Assembly: GCF_002933815.1 (NCBI RefSeq)
Contig: NZ_BEYR01000001.1
Span: forward strand, 2,411,765 to 2,475,764
Origin: Sphingobacterium sp. HMA12
GTDB taxonomy: Bacteria > Bacteroidota > Bacteroidia > Sphingobacteriales > Sphingobacteriaceae
Direction: 5' to 3'
DNA length: 64,000 bases
The translations under genes were made by a program, and so were the position numbers. Under the pieces are notes generated by a model. It was given only the letters and a program-made list of their open reading frames with translations. It had not been told where the DNA came from and did no database searches. This document shows positions 43,556 through 53,772 of this stretch, piece by piece (position 1 is the first letter of the stretch; each line of letters opens with the position of its first letter).

Positions 43556-44635
43556 TCAATGACAACCTCTCTTCTTGAGTTCATATGCGAGCACCAATCT
43601 TGTCATGCGATCATATCTTGCAATGCCCTCTTTTTGGTTGTTATGTGTTAAGTATTGGTTGTAAAACAGCCCCATCAGGTTGTTAATCCAGCCCGTATAA
43701 TTGCTCCAAAATAGGCGTTCCGCCGCCACATCAGCCAGCACCGCTTTACTCAATTTGTTTTGATAGACTTTAGAAAGCTCCGGGTACATGCCCCGCAATT
43801 CCCCGAGCATATAAAGGCTTGTCTGCAAATACGCTGAATAACGATAAAAGGCCTGTGGATGATGCTGCAAGCGAACAAAAGCGATAAAATTAGCTTCATC
43901 CTCAAAACCTACCCCCTGTTGGTGGGAGAGCTCATGCACATAGGTAAACGGAAAAGATAAGGCTGGCATGGCATAGTTGACCTGCGCTTCATGTGTGAAC
44001 GGATTAAAATAACCCGAAACACCAAAATAAGAAACGATCCTGCTATTTAAGGGGGATTTGGCATTTATCTGACTGCCAGACAAAAAAGAAGAAAATGTTG
44101 TATCTTTTTTCACCCAGCCAGCCAAATCTTCCCGCATATGATCCTTCTTTTGGCCCCACTCAGCAGGATCCACCTGTTTCCGTAAGGCATTTGTACTATC
44201 CAAGTATTCGTCAAGCACCATGAGGTAATCTGCAAGCCGCAAACTATCGACCTTCAACTGAGTATTTATACTAATCGGCTTCCGGTAATAATTTAATCCC
44301 CAAGAGATGTAAAAGAAAACATAGAGTCCAAACAACAAGTTTAGCACAAATAAAAATGCTCGGCCGGCATCAGCCCATTTTCTACGCCATACCCTCCGGA
44401 TGAGATTAGCCAGCCAATAAAACAAAAAAATAAGCGCGAAAGCGTAAAAGATATCTCCCACACTAAAAGGAATATAGCCAAAAATATACTTCGGAATATA
44501 CCCGTAAAACCGATAAAATCCCTGCGCATAAAACGCTTCTATCCATGAACTATTGCTTTCGATCAGCGATAGGAAGAATATCAGCCCGATGAATAATACC
44601 AAAGTAAGAACGGGTATTTTGTTACGCTTTACCAT
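43556..44635 (-). CDS. DUF3810 family membrane metalloprotease-like protein
   Basis: A 359-residue protein with about three N-terminal membrane helices (10-25, 59-77, 95-113) and a long extracytoplasmic part. This holds HELSH (234-238), an HExxH zinc motif, followed by EDEANFIAF, whose Glu245 or Glu247 could be the third ligand. The family is known as DUF3810 in Bacteroidota; a peptidase role is likely but unproven. It is the last gene of a minus-strand operon behind an NdpA-like nucleoid protein and an HDAC-like deacetylase, 6 bases after the former. Confidence 0.82.
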   Translation of the reverse strand: MVKRNKIPVLTLVLFIGLIFFLSLIESNSSWIEAFYAQGFYRFYGYIPKYIFGYIPFSVGDIFYAFALIFLFYWLANLIRRVWRRKWADAGRAFLFVLNLLFGLYVFFYISWGLNYYRKPISINTQLKVDSLRLADYLMVLDEYLDSTNALRKQVDPAEWGQKKDHMREDLAGWVKKDTTFSSFLSGSQINAKSPLNSRIVSYFGVSGYFNPFTHEAQVNYAMPALSFPFTYVHELSHQQGVGFEDEANFIAFVRLQHHPQAFYRYSAYLQTSLYMLGELRGMYPELSKVYQNKLSKAVLADVAAERLFWSNYTGWINNLMGLFYNQYLTHNNQKEGIARYDRMTRLVLAYELKKRGCH

Positions 44636-44641
44636 AAATCA

Positions 44642-45700
44642 TCAACTTTCGTTTTCGAAATAGACCTTATAATAGTTCATCCCTTTATCTTCATCAAATC
44701 CTTTTTCAAGATATTCCCGTTTTCCATGCACGTAGATATGAAAGTTCTTATCCAATTTTAGCACGGATTTGTAAGAAGATTCCATCTTTTTAACCGCTTT
44801 GTCTGCGATTTCAAAACTTGACTGGAAGGGTGAATCAAACTCATCTTCAAAACCCGCTTTATAATCCTGGAACAGGGCTATAGCCTGGGGATTACCCAAT
44901 ACCTCCTCCTCAAATTCCTCCTGAACAAAAGTTTCCTTTTCCTTAAAGTAGTTCATTGACTTGTTCATCAGATCGATCTTATCGGCTTTCTCAAGTTCAA
45001 ATGTTTCATCGAGTTTCTCCTGAACAAAATTCTTATAGACCTTCAGGTAATTTCCGGTCTGATTAAAATTGTCGTTGCGCACGCGCAGCTTCAGAAACTC
45101 ATCTTTCCAGTACACAGCTTCCTGCTGTCTATTGGTTTGATCCAATACAAGAACCTTATAACCTTCCTCTTCCTCCACATTGATAATGATGCAGCCTTTG
45201 TCCAACTTATTAATATTAATCGCTTCCTGTTCATATTCTAAGGTAAACGCTCCTTGTTCAGGATATACTTTTAGGTAAGTCTCTTTGTTTTCCGATTTAA
45301 ATATGCCGATCGCGTCGTGTTCCTCACCTTCAATCTGCACATTTTTTAGTGCCACCACATACACTTCTCCGGCTTTAATCTTCGGATGGCTGGACACTTC
45401 ATAAAGATGTTTTGAAATCTGTTGGGAGAAGTCATGAAAGGGCAGCTGTTCTTTAAAGTACTGACGCACGAAATAAAACACCTCATTCAGATCCAGTTCC
45501 TCATTGGGATGATAAAGACGATATACTTCATTCACTTTAGCAAAGGGACTCATAAAATACTGCATCAAAAGTCCGGGCAATACTTCGTCGCCGTCAAGGG
45601 ATACCGGCTCGTCTGACAGGATATAAAATTCGTCCTGTGCTTTGTTTCCCACACGGTGTATGGATAATGCTTCAAAAGTTGCGTCTTGATGAAAAAACAT
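44642..45700 (-). CDS. Nucleoid-associated protein, NdpA/YejK family
   Basis: A 352-residue protein resembling the NdpA (YejK) nucleoid-associated family: N-terminal SIHRVGN segment, LLMQYFMSPF, and a long acidic middle with many Glu/Asp. NdpA binds DNA and interacts with topoisomerases in E. coli; here a nucleoid role is inferred from the family only. It lies between an HDAC-like gene (9 bases) and DUF3810 (6 bases). Confidence 0.8.
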   Translation of the reverse strand: MFFHQDATFEALSIHRVGNKAQDEFYILSDEPVSLDGDEVLPGLLMQYFMSPFAKVNEVYRLYHPNEELDLNEVFYFVRQYFKEQLPFHDFSQQISKHLYEVSSHPKIKAGEVYVVALKNVQIEGEEHDAIGIFKSENKETYLKVYPEQGAFTLEYEQEAININKLDKGCIIINVEEEEGYKVLVLDQTNRQQEAVYWKDEFLKLRVRNDNFNQTGNYLKVYKNFVQEKLDETFELEKADKIDLMNKSMNYFKEKETFVQEEFEEEVLGNPQAIALFQDYKAGFEDEFDSPFQSSFEIADKAVKKMESSYKSVLKLDKNFHIYVHGKREYLEKGFDEDKGMNYYKVYFENES

Positions 45701-45709
45701 AATCTTATA

Positions 45710-46615
45710 TTATAAATGATATAAATCTATTGCTATTTTAAATGTTTGGCAATGTGCATTGACAATATCTTTGATCTGGGGCGAATATCCGCCACCCATA
45801 CTTACCTGAACAGGGATATGCAACTGATGACATAAGCCCAGTACGAGTTCATCCCTTCGTGCGCAGGTCGCTGGACTTAAATTCAATTTGCCCAGTTTAT
45901 CTGTTTCTAAGATATCCACACCTGCCTGATAAAAAACAAAATCAGGCTGGACACCCCGAAATAAATCCAACAGATTCTCTTCTACTATTTTCAGATACTC
46001 CTGATCCGTAATATGTTCCGCAAGACCGATATCCAGATGGGAACGTTGTTTGATAAAGGGATAATTTTTCTCGCCATGCACCGAGAAGGTAAACACCTGT
46101 TGGTGCCCTTCAAAGATGTGTGCCGTTCCGTTTCCCTGATGGACATCCAGATCAACAATAAGGATTCGATCCGCCTGCTTATGGTGCAATAAATAACCTG
46201 CAGCAGTAGCTTGGTCGTTCAGCAGACAAAAACCTTCGCCAAAATCATAACCCGCGTGGTGCGTTCCACCTGCAATTGTAAAAGCCACTCCATATTTTAG
46301 GGCATAACAGGCAGCCTGAACAGTTCCATCCAAAATATAGCGTTCACGGTTTACCAAGCGCTTACTTAAGGGAAATCCGATCCTGCGCACTATTTTTGGA
46401 TCCAGGGTCAAATCAAATAGTTTTGCCACATAAGCCGGATCATGTACCAGACAACAGGTCTCAAAACTTGCCAGCTCAGGTCTAAAAAAATTAGTTTCAT
46501 TGACCAATCCTTCATGCTTTAATTGCAGCGGTATCAACTCGTACTTTAACATCGGAAAACGATGTCCTTCTTTGACCGGATGGATAAATTCGGGATGAAA
46601 AGCTATCTTGAGCAC
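45710..46615 (-). CDS. Histone deacetylase-like (acetoin utilisation/HDAC superfamily) amidohydrolase
   Basis: A 301-residue arginase/deacetylase-fold enzyme. The active-site His pair GGTHHAG (H119, H120) and zinc ligands Asp157, His159 (DLDVHQGNG) and Asp234 (AGVDIL) are all present, and a GGGY motif near residue 285 carries the catalytic Tyr. The enzyme should therefore remove acetyl groups from lysine or polyamines. It heads an operon with a nucleoid-associated protein gene, which makes that protein a possible substrate; this is inference. An acetylpolyamine substrate is another option, since polyamine synthesis genes are elsewhere in the window. Confidence 0.9.
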   Translation of the reverse strand: MLKIAFHPEFIHPVKEGHRFPMLKYELIPLQLKHEGLVNETNFFRPELASFETCCLVHDPAYVAKLFDLTLDPKIVRRIGFPLSKRLVNRERYILDGTVQAACYALKYGVAFTIAGGTHHAGYDFGEGFCLLNDQATAAGYLLHHKQADRILIVDLDVHQGNGTAHIFEGHQQVFTFSVHGEKNYPFIKQRSHLDIGLAEHITDQEYLKIVEENLLDLFRGVQPDFVFYQAGVDILETDKLGKLNLSPATCARRDELVLGLCHQLHIPVQVSMGGGYSPQIKDIVNAHCQTFKIAIDLYHL

Positions 46616-46810
46616 TTTAAATCTTATTTTATTGATGCGAAGATAAGAAAAACTAAAGCAATCCCATTTTCTCCAACAATATCAATCGGATATTTTGGAG
46701 TTGTATGGGAAAAAGGGCATCTTTGGATAAGAACAAATCCTCAAGTTGATGTCGGGCGCCGTTTGACATTAAACTTATATTCGATCATAAATAGATACAT
46801 TAAAAATAAC

Positions 46811-47452
46811 ATGGAAACGACTAATCTGCCTCAATTGTCTGCAATGGAACAGCGTGTCCTAGGCTCCCTGATTGAAAAGTCAAAGGTGACCCCTGAATAT
46901 TATCCCATGACGATCAATAGCTTACAGGCGGCATGCAATCAAAAAACTTCACGCAAGCCTGTGGTTCAATACAGCGAAGAAGACATCGTCAATACACTGG
47001 ACATCCTAAAAAAGAGAGGCTTGATTTCAACCGTCATCGGTGGTGGATCCAGAGTAACCAAGTATAAACACAATTTTGCCATACAATTTCCGCTTGTACC
47101 ATCCGAATTGGCTATTATTTGCCTATTGCTGCTGCGCGGCCCGCTCACGGCGGGTGAAATTAATTCAAGCGCCGGCAGGCTCTACGAATTCGAATCATTG
47201 AGTGAAATTACTGAACAATTGGAAAAGTTGTCGCAAGAAGGCTATCTGAAATCCCTTCCAAAACAAGCCGGTCATAAAGAGGTGCGTTATATTCACCTAC
47301 TTGGCGAGGTAAATCTGGAAGCTTTTGAACATGCAGGCAGTTCACATACCGCTGTCGCAGATCAGGCGCTTTTGGAACGTGTTGGACAACTCGAACAGGA
47401 AGTCGCTGCGTTGAAGCAGAAATTTCAAGAATTGTGGGACGAATTACATTAA
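46811..47452 (+). CDS. YceH/DUF480 family protein
   Basis: A 213-residue protein with two winged-helix domains as in E. coli YceH (VLGSLIEKSKVTPEYYPMTI near the N-terminus, LLLLRGPLTAGEI in the second domain) and a C-terminal coiled coil (LEQEVAALKQKFQELWDEL). The function is unknown; the domains suggest DNA binding. I chose ATG 46811 (METTNLPQ); an upstream in-frame extension to 46562 overlaps the divergent deacetylase gene and does not look like protein. It is first in a cluster with MFS, DUF72 and a lipoprotein gene. Confidence 0.85.
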   Translation: METTNLPQLSAMEQRVLGSLIEKSKVTPEYYPMTINSLQAACNQKTSRKPVVQYSEEDIVNTLDILKKRGLISTVIGGGSRVTKYKHNFAIQFPLVPSELAIICLLLLRGPLTAGEINSSAGRLYEFESLSEITEQLEKLSQEGYLKSLPKQAGHKEVRYIHLLGEVNLEAFEHAGSSHTAVADQALLERVGQLEQEVAALKQKFQELWDELH

Positions 47453-47455
47453 CCG

Positions 47456-48652
47456 ATGATTCCTAGTACTGATTCCAAAACAGAATTATCCCAAGCAACC
47501 TTATGGCTGATGACCATTGCCACTGGCCTGGTTGTTGCCAACAATTATTACAATCAGCCATTATTGGGACTGATTGCAAAGGATCTGGATGTTGATGAAG
47601 CCACTGTAAGTAATTCGGCCATGCTGACACAAATCGGCTATGCCTGCGGCCTATTGTTGATTGTCCCGTTGGGGGATATGTTCAAAAGAAAGAAAATGAT
47701 CTTGATTGATTTTATCTTTATTATTCTTTCTTTGGCCGGAATGGCCCTCTCCCATTCTATCGTTTCTATCCTAATCTTCAGCTTTTTGATCGGTTTCACA
47801 TCGGTGATACCACAAGTTTTTGTACCTATGGCGGCAGAGCTCGCCTCCAAAGAAAAACAGGGAGCTGCGATAGGCATGGTGATGTCCGGACTATTGATCG
47901 GCATCTTATTATCGCGTGTGGTGAGTGGTTTTGTCGGCTCTTACTTCGGGTGGCGCGAAATGTACTGGATCGCTACGGTGGTCATGGTGGTCACGGGATT
48001 GGCTATAGCCATTAAACTACCTGAGGTAGCTCCGAACTTTAAGGGTACCTATAAAGAATTGATGCTTTCCGTATGGAACTTTGCCAGAAAACAACCGGTA
48101 CTACAACTTGCCGCATTTCGCGGAGCCATGGGATTTGGTGCATTTTCAGCCTTCTTTACGACGTTGGTTTTCCACATTGAAGGTCCCCCATTTTTTGACG
48201 GACCGGCTACCGCCGGAGCCTTTGGTCTTGTTGGCGCCTGCGGCGCCCTTGCAGCAGCTTTTGTTAATCGGGCGACCGTATACATAGGTGCCGCTAAAAT
48301 TATCCTGTATGCCATCTTATTAATGGTATTTAGCTGGCTGCTCTTTGCGTTATTCGGAAATTACTATTGGGGACTAATCATTGGGGTTATTCTCATTGAT
48401 CTTGGACTACAGTCCATGCATATCTTAAACCAGAGTGATTTTTACGCACTAAACCTTGGCGCCAACAACCGCCTGAACACTGTATATATGGTCAGCTATT
48501 TTATTGGCGGTTCAACAGGCACCTTTTTTGCGGCACAGGCATGGCAGCACTTCCAATGGCCCGGTGTAATAGCGGTCGGAACCCTGTATACGCTATTGGC
48601 ATTGCTCGCACATGTATTATTTGATCATAAATTAAGAAAAAAACCGATATGA
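47456..48652 (+). CDS. Major facilitator superfamily transporter
   Basis: A 398-residue protein with twelve hydrophobic segments and the loop-2-3 motif PLGDMFKRKKMI (a variant of GxLaDrxGrkxxl). The NNYYNQPLLG opening is common in a subgroup of drug-efflux-like MFS proteins. It starts 3 bases after the yceH-like stop and overlaps the DUF72 gene by 4 bases (ATGA). The substrate is unknown; it may export a toxic small molecule. Confidence 0.88.
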   Translation: MIPSTDSKTELSQATLWLMTIATGLVVANNYYNQPLLGLIAKDLDVDEATVSNSAMLTQIGYACGLLLIVPLGDMFKRKKMILIDFIFIILSLAGMALSHSIVSILIFSFLIGFTSVIPQVFVPMAAELASKEKQGAAIGMVMSGLLIGILLSRVVSGFVGSYFGWREMYWIATVVMVVTGLAIAIKLPEVAPNFKGTYKELMLSVWNFARKQPVLQLAAFRGAMGFGAFSAFFTTLVFHIEGPPFFDGPATAGAFGLVGACGALAAAFVNRATVYIGAAKIILYAILLMVFSWLLFALFGNYYWGLIIGVILIDLGLQSMHILNQSDFYALNLGANNRLNTVYMVSYFIGGSTGTFFAAQAWQHFQWPGVIAVGTLYTLLALLAHVLFDHKLRKKPI

Positions 48653-49536
48653 AATTTGGCCAAGTAGATTATCCCGAAGAGGTAGATTTCACCCTACCAG
48701 CTACTCCAAAAGAGACCTTAGCCCTTTTACAGCATTTCAAAAACGACGAACCCTTTGAAGTGTATGTTGGCTGCGCAAAATGGAACAAACAAGATTTAAA
48801 AGGCTTTTATCCGAGGGGGACGAAAGACGAACTCGTCTACTATGGAAATCAGTTTAACAGTATCGAGCTGAATGCCACATTCTACAACTCACCCAGCCGA
48901 GAGCAAGTAGAAACCTGGAAACAGAAAACACCGGCAGACTTTAAGTTTTTCCCAAAAGTTCCACAGTCCATCAGTCATTTCAGCCGATTGCTCAATACGA
49001 CGGATAAAGTAAAACTATTTACGGATGCCATTGTTCGATTTGACGAAAAGTTAGGCATGGTATTTCTGCAGATGCATGACAACTATAATCCAAAAGACAT
49101 GGCCCGTTTAAAACTATTCTTACACGACTGGCCGAAGGATGTCCCATTGGCATTGGAAGTCCGAAATAAAGACTGGTTTTCAAAAACTGAAGTAACGAAA
49201 GAACTCTATACGCTATTGGAGGAGACCGGAGTGACCAATGTATTGGTAGATACAGCCGGAAGGAGAGACATGTTGCATATGCGCCTCACTAGCCCATTCG
49301 CATTTGTAAGGTATGTAGGCGCCAATCATCCCTCCGATTACGAACGCTTGGACAATTGGATCGAAGTACTAAAACTCTGGCGGGATAATGGACTACAGAA
49401 ACTGTACTTTTTCATCCATCAGAATGTCGAAATTGAATCGCCGTTGCTTGCAACCCATTTTATCAAAAAAATCAATGAAACATTTGATCTCAATCTCAAA
49501 TACCCCAATAAAGCAACAGGCAATACCTTATTTTGA
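48649..49536 (+). CDS. DUF72 family protein (YecE-like)
   Basis: A 295-residue protein with a TIM-barrel-like DUF72 domain, recognised by YVGCAKWNKQDLKGFYP and FNSIELNATFYNSPS. The family is widespread with no settled activity. Its ATG overlaps the TGA of the MFS gene, so translation is coupled. Confidence 0.87.
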   Translation: MKFGQVDYPEEVDFTLPATPKETLALLQHFKNDEPFEVYVGCAKWNKQDLKGFYPRGTKDELVYYGNQFNSIELNATFYNSPSREQVETWKQKTPADFKFFPKVPQSISHFSRLLNTTDKVKLFTDAIVRFDEKLGMVFLQMHDNYNPKDMARLKLFLHDWPKDVPLALEVRNKDWFSKTEVTKELYTLLEETGVTNVLVDTAGRRDMLHMRLTSPFAFVRYVGANHPSDYERLDNWIEVLKLWRDNGLQKLYFFIHQNVEIESPLLATHFIKKINETFDLNLKYPNKATGNTLF

Positions 49537-49545
49537 TTTATATCT

Positions 49546-49875
49546 ATGACAAAAATATTTGTAGCATTTTCATTTATCCTACTCGTCTTCTTATCATGTA
49601 GTACCCAGCGAGCTATATTGGAAACCGACTCAAATATAAAAAAAATACAGTTGGGTATGAGCAAACAAGAGGTGATCAATACCATGGGAAAGCAATATAG
49701 AGTCGCCGGCGCAGACCGCCTGAATGACAACTCGATCATGGAATTGATAACTTATGAAAATGCATATAATGAAGAATATCAGCTGTGGTTCAAAAATGAG
49801 GTACTCATGAAATGGAACAGAATATATAAATACAATCATAGTCATGATCGAAGTAGAAAGGATACAATCCATTAA
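49546..49875 (+). CDS. Small BamE/SmpA-like lipoprotein
   Basis: A 109-residue lipoprotein with signal ending LVFLSCSTQR (Cys18). The mature part has IKKIQLGMSKQEVINTMGKQ, the start of an SmpA/OmlA (BamE-like) fold, then two short strands. It might have a structural role in the outer membrane; it is not clearly the BamE of the BAM complex. It is the last gene of the yceH-MFS-DUF72 cluster and ends at a bidirectional terminator shared with eno. Confidence 0.72.
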   Translation: MTKIFVAFSFILLVFLSCSTQRAILETDSNIKKIQLGMSKQEVINTMGKQYRVAGADRLNDNSIMELITYENAYNEEYQLWFKNEVLMKWNRIYKYNHSHDRSRKDTIH

Positions 49876-49916
49876 ATTGTAATTCCTATTCCCCTTTTTA
49901 GGATAAAATTATATTA

Positions 49917-49952
49917 AAAAAAAGGCCCAATCTATAGATTAGGCCTTTTTTT
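49917..49952. terminator. Bidirectional terminator
   Basis: A7-GGCCCAATCTA / TAGATTAGGCC-T7, one mismatch, between the convergent lipoprotein gene and eno. Confidence 0.8.
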
Positions 49953-49969
49953 AGGATGATAGGGTAAAC

Positions 49970-51277
<1,308 letters not shown>

Positions 51278-51343
51278 CTATAATTTATTTTCATTACTTA
51301 GTGTAAATAAGACACACTCTTATCTACAGACATTTTTCACAAC

Positions 51344-51351
51344 CAAATATA
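51344..51351 (-). promoter_or_regulatory. -7 element TATATTTG before eno
   Basis: An exact TAnnTTTG match on the minus strand. The predicted leader is about 75 nt. No TTG is seen at the right distance upstream. Confidence 0.45.
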
Positions 51352-51424
51352 ACAAAAAATGTATTTAATCTGTCATTTATTGTGAATAAAATATGACCAA
51401 TCTGAATAATTGGCCCAGTAAACA

Positions 51425-51460
51425 CCACAAAAAACCCTCCACAATGGGAGGGCTTTTGTG
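51425..51460 (-). terminator. Terminator of carA
   Basis: On the minus strand a GCCCTCC/GGAGGG stem with a 6-base loop, followed by T6, and CACAAAA/TTTTGTG flanks that extend the stem. It lies 14 bases after the carA stop codon. Confidence 0.75.
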
Positions 51461-51473
51461 CTATTATCTTTGT

Positions 51474-52574
51474 TTAGTTTTTGATCATCGCTACGAAATC
51501 ATCAAACAGGTAACGTGAATCGTGTGGACCTGGAGATGATTCGGGGTGATACTGAACCGAGAATGCTTTTTGTCCTTTAATACGGATACCTTCGATCGAT
51601 TGGTCGTTCAGATTGACGTGGGTAATCTCCACATTTTCCGAATTTTCGATATCTTCAGCAACAACACCAAAACCATGGTTTTGGGAAGTAATTTCACAAC
51701 GATTAGCGATAATATTTTTGACCGGGTGGTTGATTCCGCGGTGTCCGTTATGCAATTTACTGGTACGGATACCATTGGCTAAAGCTAAGATCTGGTGTCC
51801 CAAACAGATACCAAACATTGGCTTCTGTGCATTCAAAATAGATTTTACAGTTTCGATGGCGTAATCCATTGGAGCAGGATCACCAGGACCATTTGAAATA
51901 AAGTAACCGTCGGGGTTCCATTTTTCCATTTCTTCAAATGTTGTCTTAGCCGGGAAAACCTTTGTATAAACGTCACGTGCCTCAAAATTGCGTAGGATAT
52001 TTTTCTTGATACCCAAATCCAATACTGCAACACGTAAAGACGCATTCTCATTTCCAAAAAAATAAGGTTCGGCAGTAGTTACCTTAGAAGATAGCTCAAG
52101 TCCATCCATTGAAGGAACTTTTGCTAATTGGCTTTTTAATTCTTCCACGTCAAGTGTTTCGGAAGAAATAATTGCATTCATCGCTCCTTTATCACGGATA
52201 TGTCTTACCAATGAACGTGTATCCACATCGGAAATACCCACCAAATTTCCTTCTTCAAAATAGCTTTGAATAGATTCATCGGCCATTTTACGGCTATAGT
52301 TGATGTTGTAGTTTTTACAAACTAGTCCCGCAATCTGAATTTGATTTGATTCGGTATCATCCTCATCAATACCATAGTTACCAATATGGGCATTGGTTGT
52401 TACCATGATTTGTCCAAAATAAGATGGATCTGTAAAAATCTCTTGATAACCGGTTGTTCCTGTATTAAAACAGATTTCACCAGTAGTCGTACCAATTTTA
52501 CCAGCGGCTTTACCGTGATAAACTGTACCATCTTCTAAAACTAAAATTGCAGGCAATTTGCTGTAGTTGGTCAT
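51474..52574 (-). CDS. carA: Carbamoyl-phosphate synthase small subunit
   Basis: A 366-residue glutamine amidotransferase subunit that supplies ammonia for carbamoyl phosphate (arginine and pyrimidine synthesis). The N-terminal CPSase domain (VLEDGTVYHGKAAG) is followed by a class I GATase domain with the nucleophile Cys in GICLGHQ and the His/Glu pair in VQYHPESSPGPHD. The large subunit carB does not follow; a terminator does. The gene is preceded by a leader of about 175 nt with a short open frame and an intrinsic terminator, suggesting attenuation. Confidence 0.96.
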   Translation of the reverse strand: MTNYSKLPAILVLEDGTVYHGKAAGKIGTTTGEICFNTGTTGYQEIFTDPSYFGQIMVTTNAHIGNYGIDEDDTESNQIQIAGLVCKNYNINYSRKMADESIQSYFEEGNLVGISDVDTRSLVRHIRDKGAMNAIISSETLDVEELKSQLAKVPSMDGLELSSKVTTAEPYFFGNENASLRVAVLDLGIKKNILRNFEARDVYTKVFPAKTTFEEMEKWNPDGYFISNGPGDPAPMDYAIETVKSILNAQKPMFGICLGHQILALANGIRTSKLHNGHRGINHPVKNIIANRCEITSQNHGFGVVAEDIENSENVEITHVNLNDQSIEGIRIKGQKAFSVQYHPESSPGPHDSRYLFDDFVAMIKN

Positions 52575-52642
52575 TATCGATGTAATATTATAAAATGTGT
52601 ATCTCTTCTGTTCTGAATTTTAAAACCGTTCCTATTGGATAT

Positions 52643-52664
52643 AAAAAAAGCCCTCAAATGGGCT
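52643..52664 (-). terminator. Terminator in the carA leader (possible attenuator)
   Basis: On the minus strand AGCCC, a 6-base loop, GGGCT, then T7. It lies 69 bases before the carA start and 11 bases after the stop codon of a short leader frame. It could instead be the terminator of the upstream DUF2752 gene. Confidence 0.65.
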
Positions 52665-52674
52665 AAAATATTAA

Positions 52675-52749
52675 TTAACAATGCAATACTACGATTGACA
52701 AACCGTTTCCTAAGGCACCTACCAATAAAGACTCTACTTTAATTTTCAC
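52675..52749 (-). CDS. Possible 24-residue leader peptide of carA
   Basis: A GTG-started frame of 24 codons, beginning VKIKVESLLVGALGNG and ending IVVLHC before TAA. Half of its residues are Val, Ile or Leu. The frame ends 10 nt before the terminator hairpin, as in amino-acid attenuators. Against it: the GTG would be only a few bases after the predicted transcription start, and there is no ribosome-binding site. Confidence 0.35.
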   Translation of the reverse strand: MKIKVESLLVGALGNGLSIVVLHC

Positions 52750-52755
52750 GGGAGA

Positions 52756-52763
52756 CAAAGTTA
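52756..52763 (-). promoter_or_regulatory. Possible -7 element TAACTTTG upstream of the carA leader
   Basis: An exact TAnnTTTG match on the minus strand, 182 bases before carA and upstream of both the leader frame and the terminator. There is no clear TTG at the -33 position (a T-run is there instead). Confidence 0.5.
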
Positions 52764-52803
52764 CGATATATCAATTAAAAGTGAAAAACATTTTTCAATT
52801 ATT

Positions 52804-53115
52804 TTAGCCCATACGCGACACTTGACGTTTAAATCGCCGAAAGTCTTTCAAAATCAAAAAGATAAATGCCGGTATAAGAACAAAAATCATCGGATTTGAG
52901 GACCAGGCATCCCCCCATTTCAAGTGTAACAGCGCAATAAGAGCAGTTGTGAGCCCGCAGCCCGGACATTCATAACCCGAAATTAGCTTCCAGAGACAAG
53001 GAATAAGGATATGAATGTCCGACACCATATAGAGTGCTATAGCGACACTAAAATACCCTATTGCAATGGAATAAATCCAATGCAAGCGGAGATATTTCAG
53101 CACGAGATAAATCAT
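52804..53115 (-). CDS. DUF2752 family membrane protein
   Basis: A 103-residue protein with about three membrane helices and the family motif ECPGCGLTTAL, whose two cysteines could be redox-active or bind metal. Its start codon overlaps the TM2 gene stop by one base (TAATG), so the two are co-translated. The function is unknown. Confidence 0.85.
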   Translation of the reverse strand: MIYLVLKYLRLHWIYSIAIGYFSVAIALYMVSDIHILIPCLWKLISGYECPGCGLTTALIALLHLKWGDAWSSNPMIFVLIPAFIFLILKDFRRFKRQVSRMG

Positions 53116-53471
53116 TAATTATTGTTTATCGGGCTTTTAATGTATTGACCATCATTATCTTTGTATTTCCCAACAATGATCATGATCAGGTCAATCAGCG
53201 ACCAAATTCCACAGCCCCCTAAGGTAACCAATTGGATCACTGCCGTTCCGATCTGCCCCAGATAGAAACGATGCGCCCCGAACGGGCCTAGAAAAAAACA
53301 AAACAACAAAGCGGGCAACCAACGATCATCCTGCAGGCTACGATTCTGTTGCTGAAAGGGTTGATTCGCATAGAATATAGGTTGTCTCACCCCACAAAAA
53401 GGACAAACCTCTGCCTTGACATTAATTGCCTGGCCACATTCTACGCAATATTTTTCATCTTCTGCTTTCAT
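53115..53471 (-). CDS. TM2-domain protein with N-terminal zinc ribbon
   Basis: A 118-residue protein: a CX2C-X10-CX2C zinc ribbon (residues 8-25, YCVECGQ and VCPFCGVRQ), a Gln-rich linker, and a TM2 domain of two helices with the GPFGAHRFYLGQ motif around 58-69. The family is common in Bacteroidota next to DUF2752 genes; the joint role is unknown. Confidence 0.88.
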   Translation of the reverse strand: MKAEDEKYCVECGQAINVKAEVCPFCGVRQPIFYANQPFQQQNRSLQDDRWLPALLFCFFLGPFGAHRFYLGQIGTAVIQLVTLGGCGIWSLIDLIMIIVGKYKDNDGQYIKSPINNN

Positions 53472-53772
53472 TTAGATTTAGTTTGGCGATGGAACTAAAA
53501 ACCAGTATCCATCAGGGATTAAATAATAGGTTGAAATTAATAAAAAAACTTAAAAAACATATATTTTTTGAATTACATGGATACGCGCTAGTTCATCTCC
53601 AGCCCCAAAATATCCAACGCGTTTGTTACCTGCGGCTAATGGAGAATGATCTATGACCGCACAACTGCGATCTTTTGTTACATTAAGTGCAGCTTCTTCC
53701 TTTTTCCTTTAATTTTTTTGCAGCAAGTCAGAAATAACGCTTGACCAAATTTAGATTTTCGACATTACTTCT
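53472..53772. other. Intergenic region upstream of the TM2 gene
   Basis: The gap from 53472 to 54020 has no gene I can support. A 55-codon plus-strand frame at 53489-53656 (MELKTSIHQG...) looks only weakly protein-like. The right half contains the phased 11-bp repeats listed separately. Confidence 0.4.

Noticed and set aside
46562-46810. N-terminal extension of the YceH-like frame by 83 codons
   Set aside because: It overlaps the divergent deacetylase start, has no family similarity, and the natural YceH start METTNLPQLSAMEQ lies at 46811.
53489-53656. 55-codon plus-strand frame upstream of the TM2 gene
   Set aside because: Protein-like only in part, no ribosome-binding site or promoter, and no recognised family.
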